This document shows positions 15,387 to 23,752 of a DNA stretch of 64,000 nucleotides, piece after piece. The notes below the pieces were generated by a model. It ran no database searches and was not told the DNA's origin. It saw nothing but the letters and a program-made list of their open reading frames with translations. The first letter of the stretch is position 1. Every line of letters starts with the position of its first letter. The stretch covers positions 1 to 64,000 of the forward strand of contig CALDSU010000007.1 of NCBI GenBank assembly GCA_937924525.1. Reading direction: 5' to 3'. Both the position numbers and the translations under genes were made by a program. Source of the stretch: an uncultured Bryobacteraceae bacterium (GTDB taxonomy: Bacteria; Acidobacteriota; Terriglobia; Bryobacterales; Bryobacteraceae).

Positions 15387-17229
15387 CCCGCCGCTGGCGC
15401 CGGTGCGAACTGCCATCACGGTGGTGGAAAACGTGGAGAGTGAGGCTCCGGCCTCGATTACTGCCGTGAGCCCGGAGCAAGTGAAGACCATTCCCGGCAT
15501 CAACCTGGACGACCGCCTGCGCAACGTACCCGGCTTCAGCCTGTTCCGGCGCTCTTCGAGCGTCGTCGCCAACCCGACCACCCAGGGGGTCTCCCTGCGC
15601 GGAATCGGTTCGTCCGGCGCCAGCCGCACCCTGGTGCTCTGGGACGGCATTCCGGTGAACGATGTCTTTGGAGGCTGGGTGTACTGGACGCGATTCGCGC
15701 CGGAAGAACTGGCCCTGGTGGAGATCTCGCGCGGAGCCTCGACCAGCGTTTTTGGCGACCGCGCCATGGGCGGAGTGATCCACCTGTTTTCCCGGGAGCC
15801 GGAGCCGAAACGCGTCACGGCGCGATACGAGGCCGGCAATCGGGAAACCCACGACCTGGGAGCGGGCTTTTCCCACGTGCTGCGCGGCGGGCCCTGGGCG
15901 TTGTCCGGCGCCGGCCGGGCTTTTTCGACAGACGGCTATTTCGTCGTGCCTCGCGACGTGCGCGGAGCAGCCGACAGACCGGCCGGAGTACGTTTCGTCT
16001 CCGGCGAGGCGCGCGCCGACTGGCTGGGAAGCCGGGACCGGTTTTTCCTCAAGGCGGACCTGCTGGCGGAAGACCGCGCCAACGGCACCGCCGCCCAGCG
16101 CAATTCGACCTCGCTGGGCACGCTGTCCGGGCGTTACTTCCGCCAGTTCGGCGCACAGTCGTTGTCGGTGCTGGGTTTTCATAACCGACAGGAGTTCCGG
16201 GCGGTGTTTTCGGCGCTGGCCGCGAACCGGGAGACCGAGCGCGTCACGTTTCGGCAATCCGTTCCCGCCGAAGGAGCCGGCGGGGCTGGCGTGTGGTCTC
16301 TGCGCCGGGGCGCCTGGAACCTGCACGGGGGCGGGGACGCGTTCCGGGTGGAAGGCTACAGCCGCGATTACCTGGTCCCCTCCGGCCTGCGCCTGGGAGG
16401 CGGAACGCTCCTCCAGCACGGGGTATTCGTGCAAGCAGATGCCGCCGCCGGGCCGGTCCGACTCTATTTCGGCGCCCGGCGGCAGGTCACTGGCCAGCGG
16501 CAGACTTTCTTCAGCCCCAGCGCCGGCATCGCCGCCGGGCGGAAGCGGCTGCGCGCGCGGGCCTCCGCGTACCGGAGTTTCCGGGCGCCAAGCCTGAACG
16601 AACTCTACCGGGAATTCCGGGTGGGAAACGCGGTCACGCTGGCCAACGCCTCGCTGCGGCCGGAAACGCTCACCGGCGTGGAGACCGGCCTCGATTGGGT
16701 AGGGGAGTCCAGCCGCGTACGTGTGACGTTTTTTCGCAACCGGCTCGAAGATTTGATTACCAACGTAACCTTACGGGTTTCCGCCAACGAGATCACGCGG
16801 CAACGCCAGAACGCGGCGGCGGCCTTGAACCGGGGGGTCGAGTTGGAAACCTTGGGCCGCTGGCGGTGGCTGCGCGGCGAGGCGGCCTATCTGCTGGCGG
16901 ACTCCCGCTTTTCCACCGGAGAACGGGCGCCGCAGATCCCTCGCCACCAGGGATCGCTCCAGATCACCGCCGAGCGCGGGGGGACGCTGATGAGCGCTGG
17001 CGTGCGCAGTTTCGCGATGCAATTCGAGGACGAACGGAATCTGTTCCGCCTGCCTGGTTTCGCGACGGCCCAGGCGGTGGTGCGCCGCCGGATCCGCGGG
17101 GGGCTCAGCGCCGTCGCGGCGGTGGAAAACCTGCTGGACCGGGAGTTTTTTACCGGGTTCACCCCCACGCCGCTCATTGGCGCCCCCCGGCTTTGGCGCG
17201 TCGGTTTGCGCTGGGACGGACGCCTGTGA
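15250..17229 (+). CDS. TonB-dependent outer-membrane receptor (BtuB/FepA-like)
   Basis: 659 residues. Signal sequence with a long basic N-region then WIALLSCWSLAAQ; no later start codon exists that would keep this signal, so ATG 15250 is probably correct even though it overlaps the DUF58 gene by 137 bases. Plug domain about 55-180 (GVSLRGIGSSGASRTLVLWD, then VEISRGASTSVFGDRAMGGV), followed by a 22-strand-type barrel ending LWRVGLRWDGRL. It imports a scarce ligand such as cobalamin, siderophore or glycan; the sequence does not say which. Unlike the two larger receptors in the window, it lacks the carboxypeptidase-regulatory domain. Confidence 0.85.
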   Translation: MAKTRFKSSSRPAPRPSRRRVGRRWSCWIALLSCWSLAAQTPPAADPPLAPVRTAITVVENVESEAPASITAVSPEQVKTIPGINLDDRLRNVPGFSLFRRSSSVVANPTTQGVSLRGIGSSGASRTLVLWDGIPVNDVFGGWVYWTRFAPEELALVEISRGASTSVFGDRAMGGVIHLFSREPEPKRVTARYEAGNRETHDLGAGFSHVLRGGPWALSGAGRAFSTDGYFVVPRDVRGAADRPAGVRFVSGEARADWLGSRDRFFLKADLLAEDRANGTAAQRNSTSLGTLSGRYFRQFGAQSLSVLGFHNRQEFRAVFSALAANRETERVTFRQSVPAEGAGGAGVWSLRRGAWNLHGGGDAFRVEGYSRDYLVPSGLRLGGGTLLQHGVFVQADAAAGPVRLYFGARRQVTGQRQTFFSPSAGIAAGRKRLRARASAYRSFRAPSLNELYREFRVGNAVTLANASLRPETLTGVETGLDWVGESSRVRVTFFRNRLEDLITNVTLRVSANEITRQRQNAAAALNRGVELETLGRWRWLRGEAAYLLADSRFSTGERAPQIPRHQGSLQITAERGGTLMSAGVRSFAMQFEDERNLFRLPGFATAQAVVRRRIRGGLSAVAAVENLLDREFFTGFTPTPLIGAPRLWRVGLRWDGRL

Positions 17230-17346
17230 GCGATTGAGCCCGCGATGGATAACGAGAGCGAAAAGCAGACAGCGCTCCGGAATCGCCAAACTGGTAAGCT
17301 GGTTGCACGTAGACCAAGCGGAAAGAGACCCACCAGGAGGACAAGG

Positions 17347-18177
17347 ATGAGAATGCATTGGATGATATGCCTGGCCGCGGCGATGCTGCTGGCGGGTTCG
17401 GCGTGCAGCCGCGCGCCGGAGACGCCGCGGACCGAACAGACGGACAGCGCGGCGATGCCGGCGGTTCCCGAGGAGTCCGCGCCGGCGAATCAGTTGGCGC
17501 CTCCGCCGGGCGGCACGCCCTCGGCGCCCGCCCGTGGTCAGGCGGCGCGTCCCGGGTCCCGTACGCCGGCAGGGTCCCAAGCGGCAGGCTCCCAAGCGGC
17601 CGTCTCCGGCGGCGCTCCGGCGCGCAGCGTGACGCCCACCGCGCCGGCCGCGCCTCCGCCACTTCCTCCGGTGACGGTGGAGGCGGGCGCCCGGCTGGTG
17701 GTCAGGACCACGAACACGCTCTCGACGAAAGACCTGAAATCCGGCGAAACCTTCGTTGCGACCCTCGAGGAAGACCTGCAAGAGGGCGGGCGGCTGATCG
17801 CCAGGAAGGGCGCCAATGTTCAGGGCAGGATTGTCGAATCCGATCCCGGCGGACGGGTGAAGGGCGTGGCTTCGCTGACGTTGCAGCTAACCGGCCTGGA
17901 ACTAGCCAACGGAAAGCACATCGACATTGTGACGGGCACGGTTACCCGTGACGCGCCCAAAAGCACCAAAAAGGACGCGTTGAAGGTAGGGGTCGCCACG
18001 GGCGTCGGCGCGGCCATTGGCGCGATCGCCGGCGGCGGCCGGGGCGCCGCGATCGGCGCGGGCGCGGGCGCGGCGGGCGGAACTGGCGCGGTGATGGCCA
18101 CCCGGGGCGATCCCGCCACGGTGCCGGCGGAATCCGTACTCACCTTTACCCTCCGGACGCCGTTCACGGTGCAGTAA
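17347..18177 (+). CDS. secreted lipoprotein-like protein with Pro/Ala linker and glycine-zipper tail
   Basis: 276 residues from ATG 17347, placed by AGGAGG six bases upstream (17335-17340). A short hydrophobic segment (WMICLAAAMLLAGSAC) looks like a lipoprotein or secretion signal with an imperfect lipobox. A Pro/Ala/Gly-rich linker to about residue 115 is followed by a beta-rich domain (GARLVVRTTNTLSTKDLKSG; VQGRIVESDPGGRVKG) and a glycine-zipper stretch (GVGAAIGAIAGGGRGAAIGA). Such tails occur in outer-membrane-associated small proteins. Function not known. An upstream in-frame ATG at 17245 would place 34 polar residues before the signal and is unlikely. Confidence 0.7.
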   Translation: MRMHWMICLAAAMLLAGSACSRAPETPRTEQTDSAAMPAVPEESAPANQLAPPPGGTPSAPARGQAARPGSRTPAGSQAAGSQAAVSGGAPARSVTPTAPAAPPPLPPVTVEAGARLVVRTTNTLSTKDLKSGETFVATLEEDLQEGGRLIARKGANVQGRIVESDPGGRVKGVASLTLQLTGLELANGKHIDIVTGTVTRDAPKSTKKDALKVGVATGVGAAIGAIAGGGRGAAIGAGAGAAGGTGAVMATRGDPATVPAESVLTFTLRTPFTVQ

Positions 18178-18197
18178 TCTTCCGGCGCACGGGCGGA

Positions 18198-18224
18198 CGG
18201 CGACGCCGCGCGGGACCGTCGCCG
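18198..18224. terminator. hairpin between convergent genes, possible bidirectional terminator
   Basis: Perfect 8-bp stem CGGCGACG / CGTCGCCG with an 11-base loop, placed between the stop codons of the lipoprotein-like gene (+) and the FtsB-like gene (-). There is no T-run, so its efficiency as an intrinsic terminator is doubtful. Confidence 0.4.
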
Positions 18225-18243
18225 CCCCCGGGGACGCCACGGG

Positions 18244-18552
18244 CTACTGGGTGATGACGTATACCTTGTCGTTCGGTTTGACCAGCTTGAGCCGCTTGCG
18301 GATCTCGAGTTCCTGCGCCGGGCCATACCAGCCCAGCACGTCGATGCCTTCCCGTTTCAGCGCCAGTTGGCGGGCCAGTTCGCGGTTTCGCTCCTCCAGT
18401 TGCTGAATCAACTGGCGCTTCTGCATCCAGGCCTGGAAGCCATGCGGTCCGCGCAAATTGTAGAACGCCCAGCCGGCCGCCAGCGCGATGATCAACAAGT
18501 AGCCGATGCGGGAAACCGGTTTGCGCACGTTGCCATCTCCTCGTTGACTCAT
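18244..18552 (-). CDS. FtsB/DivIC-like septum-formation initiator protein
   Basis: 102 residues from ATG 18552. A single membrane helix (about 15-31, IGYLLIIALAAGWAFY) is followed by a coiled coil (about 42-66, KRQLIQQLEERNRELARQL) and a basic, Tyr-containing end. This is the architecture of FtsB/DivIC, the bitopic divisome protein that joins FtsL and FtsQ and acts in the periplasm or at the cell surface. The sequence after the coiled coil, GPAQELEIRKRLKLVKPND, resembles the conserved 'Ar.. ..mv.pgE' segment of FtsB. A longer frame from 18624 would start in the divergent promoter and overlap cutA. Confidence 0.65.
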   Translation of the reverse strand: MSQRGDGNVRKPVSRIGYLLIIALAAGWAFYNLRGPHGFQAWMQKRQLIQQLEERNRELARQLALKREGIDVLGWYGPAQELEIRKRLKLVKPNDKVYVITQ

Positions 18553-18595
18553 AATCGTATCATTGCTGGACGTAAAATTCACGAGAATTAGAATA

Positions 18596-18931
18596 ATGAC
18601 CGACAAAATTGTGGTGTTGAGCACCTGCGGCAGCCGGGACGAGGCGCGGCGCCTCGCCCGGCGCTTGGTGGAACAGCGCGTGGCGGCGTGCGTTTCCGTC
18701 GCGCCGGCAGTCGAGAGCGTCTACCGGTGGCAGGGAAACGTGGAGACCTCCGAGGAGTGGCTGCTCATCATCAAGAGCACGCGGGAGTCCTGGGAATCGC
18801 TGGTTGCGGAACTGCGCGCCGGCCACAGCTACGAGGTTCCTGAGGTTCTCGCCCTGCCCGTCCTCGACGGATTCCCGCCCTATCTTGAGTGGATTACGCA
18901 GCAGGTTTCTAAGGAGAAGGCGGGGGAGTGA
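18596..18931 (+). CDS. cutA: CutA-type divalent-cation tolerance protein
   Basis: 111 residues, the usual size. Family marks are the opening VVLSTCGSRDEA, VAACVSV, the SVYRWQG loop, and E/H residues in HSYEVPEVLALPV. CutA forms a ferredoxin-like trimer, cytoplasmic in most bacteria, linked to copper tolerance although its exact role is unsettled. The stop overlaps the next start as GTGA (18928-18931), so it opens a coupled four-gene run. Confidence 0.9.
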   Translation: MTDKIVVLSTCGSRDEARRLARRLVEQRVAACVSVAPAVESVYRWQGNVETSEEWLLIIKSTRESWESLVAELRAGHSYEVPEVLALPVLDGFPPYLEWITQQVSKEKAGE

Positions 18932-19608
18932 AGCCGGACGCTTGTGGTATGATCCAGTCGGGTTTGGCGGTGGTCCTGGACATGGACGGCGTGATCATCC
19001 ACTCCAATCCGGTGCATCGCGTGGCCTGGGAGCGGTTTAACGCCCGCTATGGCCTCGCCACGAGCGAGGCGATGCACGAACGCATGTACGGGAAGCGGAA
19101 CGACGAGATCATCCGCGACTTCTACGGCGATCTCGGCGAGGAGGAGATCCGGCGGCGCGGCGCCGCCAAGGAGGAACTGTACCGTTCCCTGGTGGCGGGC
19201 GACCTGGAAAGCCACCTGGTTCCGGGCTTGCGAAAATTCCTGCAAAAATTGGGAAACACTCCGGTGGGTCTTGGCACGAATGCCGAGCGGCCCAACGTGG
19301 ATTTCCTTTTGGATGGCGCGGGAATTCGCCGTTTTTTTTGCGCCGTGGTGGACGGCGGGCAGGTGGCGGCGCCCAAGCCGTCGCCCGAGGTATACCTGCG
19401 GGTGGCGGAACGGATGGGGGTGGATCCGCGCAACTGCATCGTGTTTGAGGATTCCTACTCCGGCGTGGCGGCGGCCCGGGCGGCGGGCGCCAGAGTCGTT
19501 GGGGTCCGCACCACGCATCGGGAATTGCCGGGCGTCGATTTGGCGATAGACGATTTTGAGAGCAGCGAGTTGTGGCCGTGGCTAACCAGACAACAGCCTC
19601 GCGCGTGA
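18928..19608 (+). CDS. HAD-superfamily phosphatase / beta-phosphoglucomutase-like protein
   Basis: 226 residues. Motif I VLDMDGVI (catalytic Asp18 and Asp20), a helical cap domain, motif II near GLGTNAE, the Lys of motif III in APKPSP, and motif IV in VFEDSYSGV. This is the beta-phosphoglucomutase / phosphatase branch (subclass I cap). Substrate could be a sugar phosphate or a phosphoglycolate-like compound. GTG start at 18928 overlaps the cutA stop; AAGGAG lies just upstream. Its own stop overlaps the next gene as GTGA (19605-19608). Confidence 0.8.
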   Translation: MKPDACGMIQSGLAVVLDMDGVIIHSNPVHRVAWERFNARYGLATSEAMHERMYGKRNDEIIRDFYGDLGEEEIRRRGAAKEELYRSLVAGDLESHLVPGLRKFLQKLGNTPVGLGTNAERPNVDFLLDGAGIRRFFCAVVDGGQVAAPKPSPEVYLRVAERMGVDPRNCIVFEDSYSGVAAARAAGARVVGVRTTHRELPGVDLAIDDFESSELWPWLTRQQPRA

Positions 19609-21983
19609 CCGGATGGGCAGGGGCCATCTTGGCCCTGAGCGCCGTCCCGCTGGCGGCGCAGCACCTGGTGACGCTGGAAGCGGCGTCCTCCCGCGTGCCG
19701 CCCTCCTACGCCGCCGCGCTCGAAAACAAACTGGTGAGCGTCAAAGGCCAGGTTTCGATCCACCCGATCACCGCTTTCGGATACACGCATTTGCCGATCC
19801 AGGATCGGGACCAGGCGATGATCCTGGAAGGGAAGCCGGAAGCCTTCGAGGATCTCACCCCCGGGGATTGGATCGAAGCTCGCGGACGGGTGTTGACCCG
19901 GAATGGGCTGCCGGTGGTGGCGGTGAACCGCATCACCATCGAGTCGGCGGGCTCCCGCCCGCTCCCCCGCCCGGCGCCGGTCGGCGACCTCCAGACCTTC
20001 CGCTACCTGGGCCAGCTGGTCATCACCGAAGACCGCGTGCTCGAAATCGGAGAGAATGGCGAGGGCGTCTTCCTCCGCATCGGCGAGGTGGAGGCGCCGC
20101 TGAAAGTATTCCTTCCTTCCCCGCGAGCGGCCAACCGCGCCCGACTGCCCGAACTGAAAATCGGCGATCGGGTGCGGGTCACCGGCATTGCGTACCAATA
20201 CTGCCCGAAGCCGCCGTACGACCGGTATTTCATGGTCCTGGTGGACCGGCCGGACGCCGTCGAGCGCCTGACCGAGGACTGGAGTCAGGGATTCTGGGCG
20301 TTAAAGCCGCTAGGCGTCTTCCTGGGCGTGGCTACCGTCATCTGGTGGTTTCGCGAGCGCCGCGCCCGCGAACAGCGCGAGACCATCCGCCGCCTGCATT
20401 CGCTCAGCGAGGAGATCCTGGATTCCGGTTCTCCGCTGGATTTGCTGAGCCGGCTCGAAGCGGTGCTGCCGCGGGTGTTGGGAATCACCAGCATCCGGCT
20501 CTACCTATTCGACAAGGGCACCCGCACGCTGACCCCGGTCGAACCCAGCGACGAGCGGGTCGATCCGCCCGTCGCCGTCGACCAGCCCTCCGGGTTCTTC
20601 GAGACCGGGCTGGTGAACTGCTTCCTGAACCGGATCATGGTGAGCATCGCGGACACCAAGCGCAGCGCCTTCAGTCTCCCGGGCCGGGACCGGAATAAAC
20701 TGCTGCTGCCCCGTTCCGTGCTGTACATCCCCATGCTGACCCAGGGGGAGGCCGTGGGCGTGCTCCAGATGGAAAACTCGCGGCAGGCGCGCAGTTTCAC
20801 GGCCGATGAGAAAGCCAGTGCTCAGCACCTGGCCAACCAAGTGGGAGTCGCGGTAAAACTGCTGGCCCAGCGGTCCGTGCGGGAACAGTTGGCCCGCAGC
20901 GAAAAGCTGGCCGCCGTCGGCCGCCTGATTTCCGGCGTGGTGAACGATCTCCGCACCCCGCTGGCGGCGATTCTTGGGATGGCCGAATCCGCGGTGGAGA
21001 AGTACCCCCAGGCCCAGGAAAGGCAGGAGTTGCTGGTGATTGCCTCCGAGGCGAAAAGGGCCTCCGCCATTGTCGAGCGGCTGGTCTCCTTCGCGCAGCC
21101 GGAACAGGTCAAGCCCGAGCCGGTGGAAATCATCTCGCTGGTGCGCGGCCTGATCCGTTTCCGGGAACGGGAGTGGAAAGCCTCCGGCATCCAGGTCCGC
21201 AACCTGCTTAAGGACCAGCGCCTGTTCGTCATGGCGTCGCAAGGCCAGATCGAGCAGGTCTTTCTGAACCTGCTGGTGCATGCCGAGCAATCGCTGGAGG
21301 AAGTCGCCGAGAAGCGTTTGCAGGTCCGCGCGGACGTGCTGGCGCGGAGGATCTTTTTCGAGATCCGTTACTCGGCTCCGCTGCGCCCCAGCGCTGGCCC
21401 CAGTCTCGAGGACGAAGTCAGCGCCCTGGGCCTCGATGTTTGTAAGACGATTATCACCGGCCACAGCGGGGAATTGCGGCTGGTGCAAGTCTCGGAGCGC
21501 GAAACCTGCTTTGAAGTTGAACTGCCGCTGATGCACGCCGACAAGCCGACGGAAACGGCGTCCGTCCCGGAGGCGCGGGAGTCTTCCAAACGCCTCACCG
21601 TGCTGCTGGTCGAGCCGGAGGAATGGGTGGAGCGCCAGCTCATGGAAGCGCTGGGCGCCCGCGGCTACCGGGTGGTTCCGGTGCACAGTTCCGACGAGGC
21701 GCTGGACCTGGTGGGCCGCATGCGGTTCGACGTGGTGTTTTGTTCCACCCGGATCGAGGGGCTCAACTGGGTCGAATTCTACGACCGCGCCCGCGGCCGC
21801 GTGGGGGCGTTTACGCTGCTGGCGGAGGTTTTCAGTCACGACCTCTCGATGCATTTCCAGGGCGAAGGGCGCTATCTGGTGTTGAAACCCATTGAAAAGC
21901 AACAGTTCGAGAAGACGCTGGACGCCATTGAAGCCCGCTTGGCCCAGGAATCCCGCGCGCCTGAGTTAGAATCGTATTCGTGA
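19605..21983 (+). CDS. membrane sensor pseudokinase: periplasmic domain, GAF, degenerate kinase core, degenerate receiver
   Basis: 792 residues from the GTG at 19605 that overlaps the HAD stop. Order: signal sequence, two OB-like periplasmic repeats (about 20-225, KLVSVKGQVSIHP; GVFLRIGEVEAPL), membrane helix (about 235-255), GAF (about 280-425), kinase core, receiver. The H-box reads VVNDLRTPLAAILG, with Asn (about residue 447) in place of the phosphorylated His. The ATP lid lacks a DxGxG box, keeping only ALGLDVCKTIITGHSGEL. In the receiver the phosphorylated Asp is replaced by Ser (FDVVFCSTRIEG, about residue 714). So neither phosphotransfer step looks possible, and it may act as a scaffold or allosteric sensor. 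An upstream GTG at 19572 would overlap the HAD gene more. Confidence 0.8.
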   Translation: MTGWAGAILALSAVPLAAQHLVTLEAASSRVPPSYAAALENKLVSVKGQVSIHPITAFGYTHLPIQDRDQAMILEGKPEAFEDLTPGDWIEARGRVLTRNGLPVVAVNRITIESAGSRPLPRPAPVGDLQTFRYLGQLVITEDRVLEIGENGEGVFLRIGEVEAPLKVFLPSPRAANRARLPELKIGDRVRVTGIAYQYCPKPPYDRYFMVLVDRPDAVERLTEDWSQGFWALKPLGVFLGVATVIWWFRERRAREQRETIRRLHSLSEEILDSGSPLDLLSRLEAVLPRVLGITSIRLYLFDKGTRTLTPVEPSDERVDPPVAVDQPSGFFETGLVNCFLNRIMVSIADTKRSAFSLPGRDRNKLLLPRSVLYIPMLTQGEAVGVLQMENSRQARSFTADEKASAQHLANQVGVAVKLLAQRSVREQLARSEKLAAVGRLISGVVNDLRTPLAAILGMAESAVEKYPQAQERQELLVIASEAKRASAIVERLVSFAQPEQVKPEPVEIISLVRGLIRFREREWKASGIQVRNLLKDQRLFVMASQGQIEQVFLNLLVHAEQSLEEVAEKRLQVRADVLARRIFFEIRYSAPLRPSAGPSLEDEVSALGLDVCKTIITGHSGELRLVQVSERETCFEVELPLMHADKPTETASVPEARESSKRLTVLLVEPEEWVERQLMEALGARGYRVVPVHSSDEALDLVGRMRFDVVFCSTRIEGLNWVEFYDRARGRVGAFTLLAEVFSHDLSMHFQGEGRYLVLKPIEKQQFEKTLDAIEARLAQESRAPELESYS

Positions 21984-22468
21984 GCCCTCGTCGCGTTGTA
22001 GGCGCGGCGGCCATCGCTCTGGCCGCTGCGGCTCTCCTGTCCGCTCAAAGGTATAAGGGGCCGGTGCCTCCCAAGCCGGACCTCCCCTACCTGGTGCACG
22101 GCGATCAACTCATTGCGCTGGATGTGACGGAGGCCAGAGAGGAAACCCGCAAAGACTGGCGGGTGTATGTGGTGCCGGGCGCGTCGGCCCAGGCCCGGAC
22201 CCCTCTGGCCGGCCCGCTCTTCCTCGTGCAGTCCGAGCGATTAGCCGTCGAGCGGCTGGCGCTGTACCCGTTCGAGGTGAAAGGCGGTCAGCGGGAGGTG
22301 GCGTTCAATCCCAAGAAGCCCAAGGATTCGGCCAAGCCCGCACGGCTCAATTTCACCCGGCTGGGCGAGAACCTGTTTCGGATCGAAGTGGTGGACAGCC
22401 TCCCGGAGGGACAGTATGGTCTATCGCCGGACGGCTCCAATCAGGTGTTCTGCTTCGAGGTTTTCTAG
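21980..22468 (+). CDS. secreted protein of unknown function
   Basis: 162 residues. Signal peptide (VVGAAAIALAAAALLSAQ) then a small beta-rich domain: PYLVHGDQLIALDVTEAREE, RLAVERLALYPFEVKGGQRE, and SLPEGQYGLSPDGSNQVFCFEVF at the end. The GTG start overlaps the stop of the sensor pseudokinase (GTGA), so the two are probably translated together and may act in the same compartment. I recognise the style of short acidobacterial exported proteins but no named family. Confidence 0.65.
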   Translation: MSPRRVVGAAAIALAAAALLSAQRYKGPVPPKPDLPYLVHGDQLIALDVTEAREETRKDWRVYVVPGASAQARTPLAGPLFLVQSERLAVERLALYPFEVKGGQREVAFNPKKPKDSAKPARLNFTRLGENLFRIEVVDSLPEGQYGLSPDGSNQVFCFEVF

Positions 22469-22470
22469 CC

Positions 22471-22935
22471 CTAGAAGGGATTCCCGCCCAGGCGGCCCGC
22501 CCGGCGGCCTCTGAGTGACTTCAGCTTTTCGGCCTTATCCCGCTGGGCGGGCGTGAGCAGGGCGTAAAACTTCGCCTGAGCTTTCGCCCGAATTGCGGCC
22601 AACTGGCCCAGCAGAACGCCCTGCCGGCTGGCGATCCGGTCCAACTCCGCGTCGGGCTGATTGGCCTTCAGCGCAGCCGCCATCTCTTGCCGGCCGGACC
22701 GCAGTTGCGCGACCAGCGGCGCGGCGGAAGCACGCGCAGCCGCAAAGATCTCTTTGGCTTGCGCCTGCTGAGCTTCCGTCAGGTCCAAGGAGACGGCGAG
22801 GAACTGCTGCATGCGGCCCAACCGGGGGGCATCCCCGCCGCCCGCCCCGACGCGGCCTGGCATTGCCTGGGCGTTCAGCATCCCGGCGGCGGCCAGCGCC
22901 GTCCCTGCCAACAAAACCAAGCGGATTCGATTCAT
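22471..22935 (-). CDS. Spy/CpxP-family periplasmic chaperone-like protein (LTxxQ)
   Basis: 154 residues. Signal peptide (VLLAGTALAAAGMLNAQA), then an all-helical domain with two LTxxQ motifs, LTEAQ and LTPAQ, the hallmark of the Spy/CpxP family. E. coli CpxP binds the sensor kinase CpxA and Spy is an ATP-free folding helper; both are induced by envelope stress. It is divergent from a CpxR/CpxA-like pair, and the shared promoter carries a GTAAA-N5-GTAAA box. The C-terminus is Arg/Gly rich (LRGRRAGRLGGNPF). Confidence 0.85.
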   Translation of the reverse strand: MNRIRLVLLAGTALAAAGMLNAQAMPGRVGAGGGDAPRLGRMQQFLAVSLDLTEAQQAQAKEIFAAARASAAPLVAQLRSGRQEMAAALKANQPDAELDRIASRQGVLLGQLAAIRAKAQAKFYALLTPAQRDKAEKLKSLRGRRAGRLGGNPF

Positions 22936-22974
22936 GGGTCTCCATACCTCCTATTTCCACAGTACGTCCGCATC

Positions 22975-23011
22975 GTAAACGGACGATGGGCGGCTCGTAA
23001 ATGTATGTAAA
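22975..23011. promoter_or_regulatory. CpxR box between the Spy/CpxP-like gene and the Cpx-like two-component genes
   Basis: GTAAA at 22997-23001 and 23007-23011 are separated by exactly five bases (TGTAT), matching the E. coli CpxR consensus GTAAA-N5-GTAAA. A third GTAAA lies at 22975-22979, 22 bases or about two helical turns away. The site is 52 bases before the response-regulator start and 62 bases before the Spy/CpxP-like start. Confidence 0.7.
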
Positions 23012-23062
23012 TGTCCCCCTCGCTTCTTTACCCGACGCCGCGGCGGTGGTATCAGTCAAGGC

Positions 23063-23752
23063 GTGCGCATCCTGCTGATCGACGACGACCGGGAACTGTG
23101 CCAATTGCTGGAAGAGTTGCTCAGACGCGAAGGATTCACCGTAGCCATGGAGCACGACGGCCCGAAAGGTTTGGCGCATGCCCACGCCCGCCCGCCGGAT
23201 CTGATCGTGCTCGATGTCATGTTGCCCGGCATCGATGGACTGGAAGTGCTGCGGCAACTGCGCCGGTCGCAGCGCACCCCCGTGCTGATGCTCACGGCCC
23301 GAGGCGAGGACGTCGACCGGATCATCGGTCTGGAGTTGGGCGCCGACGACTACCTGCCCAAGCCTTTTCACCCCCGCGAACTCATCGCCCGGATCCGGGC
23401 CATTCTTCGACGGGTGGAAGAACCGCGCCAGCCGTCGGGCGGCCGGCTGGAGGTGAACGGCGTCGTCCTCGATCCCGAGTCCCGCCAGGTGACGGTAGCC
23501 GGGCGAGAGGTGGAACTGACCACCTTCGAGTTCGAGATTTTGGAGCGCCTGATGCGGGCGGCGGGCCGGGTCCTGTCGCGCGAGGCGTTAACTGAGAGTC
23601 TGTATCGAAGGAAGGCGACGCCGTTTGACCGCGCCATCGACGTGCATGTCAGTCATCTCCGGCGCAAGCTGGGCGACGAGCGGCTGATTCGGACCGTGCG
23701 CGGCGTTGGTTATCAGTTCTGCCGCGCGCGCCAGGAGGAGGACGGCGCATGA
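23063..23752 (+). CDS. OmpR-family response regulator, CpxR-like
   Basis: 229 residues. Receiver with acidic pocket DDD (7-9), phosphorylation site Asp51 (IVLDVMLPG), Thr78 and Lys100 (YLPKPF), then a winged-helix DNA-binding domain (about 130-222) with the typical recognition helix and wing (VHVSHLRRKLGD, IRTVRGVGYQF). Start is GTG. The neighbourhood (kinase overlapping by 4 bases, Spy/CpxP-like gene divergent, CpxR box between) identifies it as a Cpx-type regulator. It probably activates its own operon and the Spy/CpxP-like gene. Confidence 0.9.
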   Translation: MRILLIDDDRELCQLLEELLRREGFTVAMEHDGPKGLAHAHARPPDLIVLDVMLPGIDGLEVLRQLRRSQRTPVLMLTARGEDVDRIIGLELGADDYLPKPFHPRELIARIRAILRRVEEPRQPSGGRLEVNGVVLDPESRQVTVAGREVELTTFEFEILERLMRAAGRVLSREALTESLYRRKATPFDRAIDVHVSHLRRKLGDERLIRTVRGVGYQFCRARQEEDGA

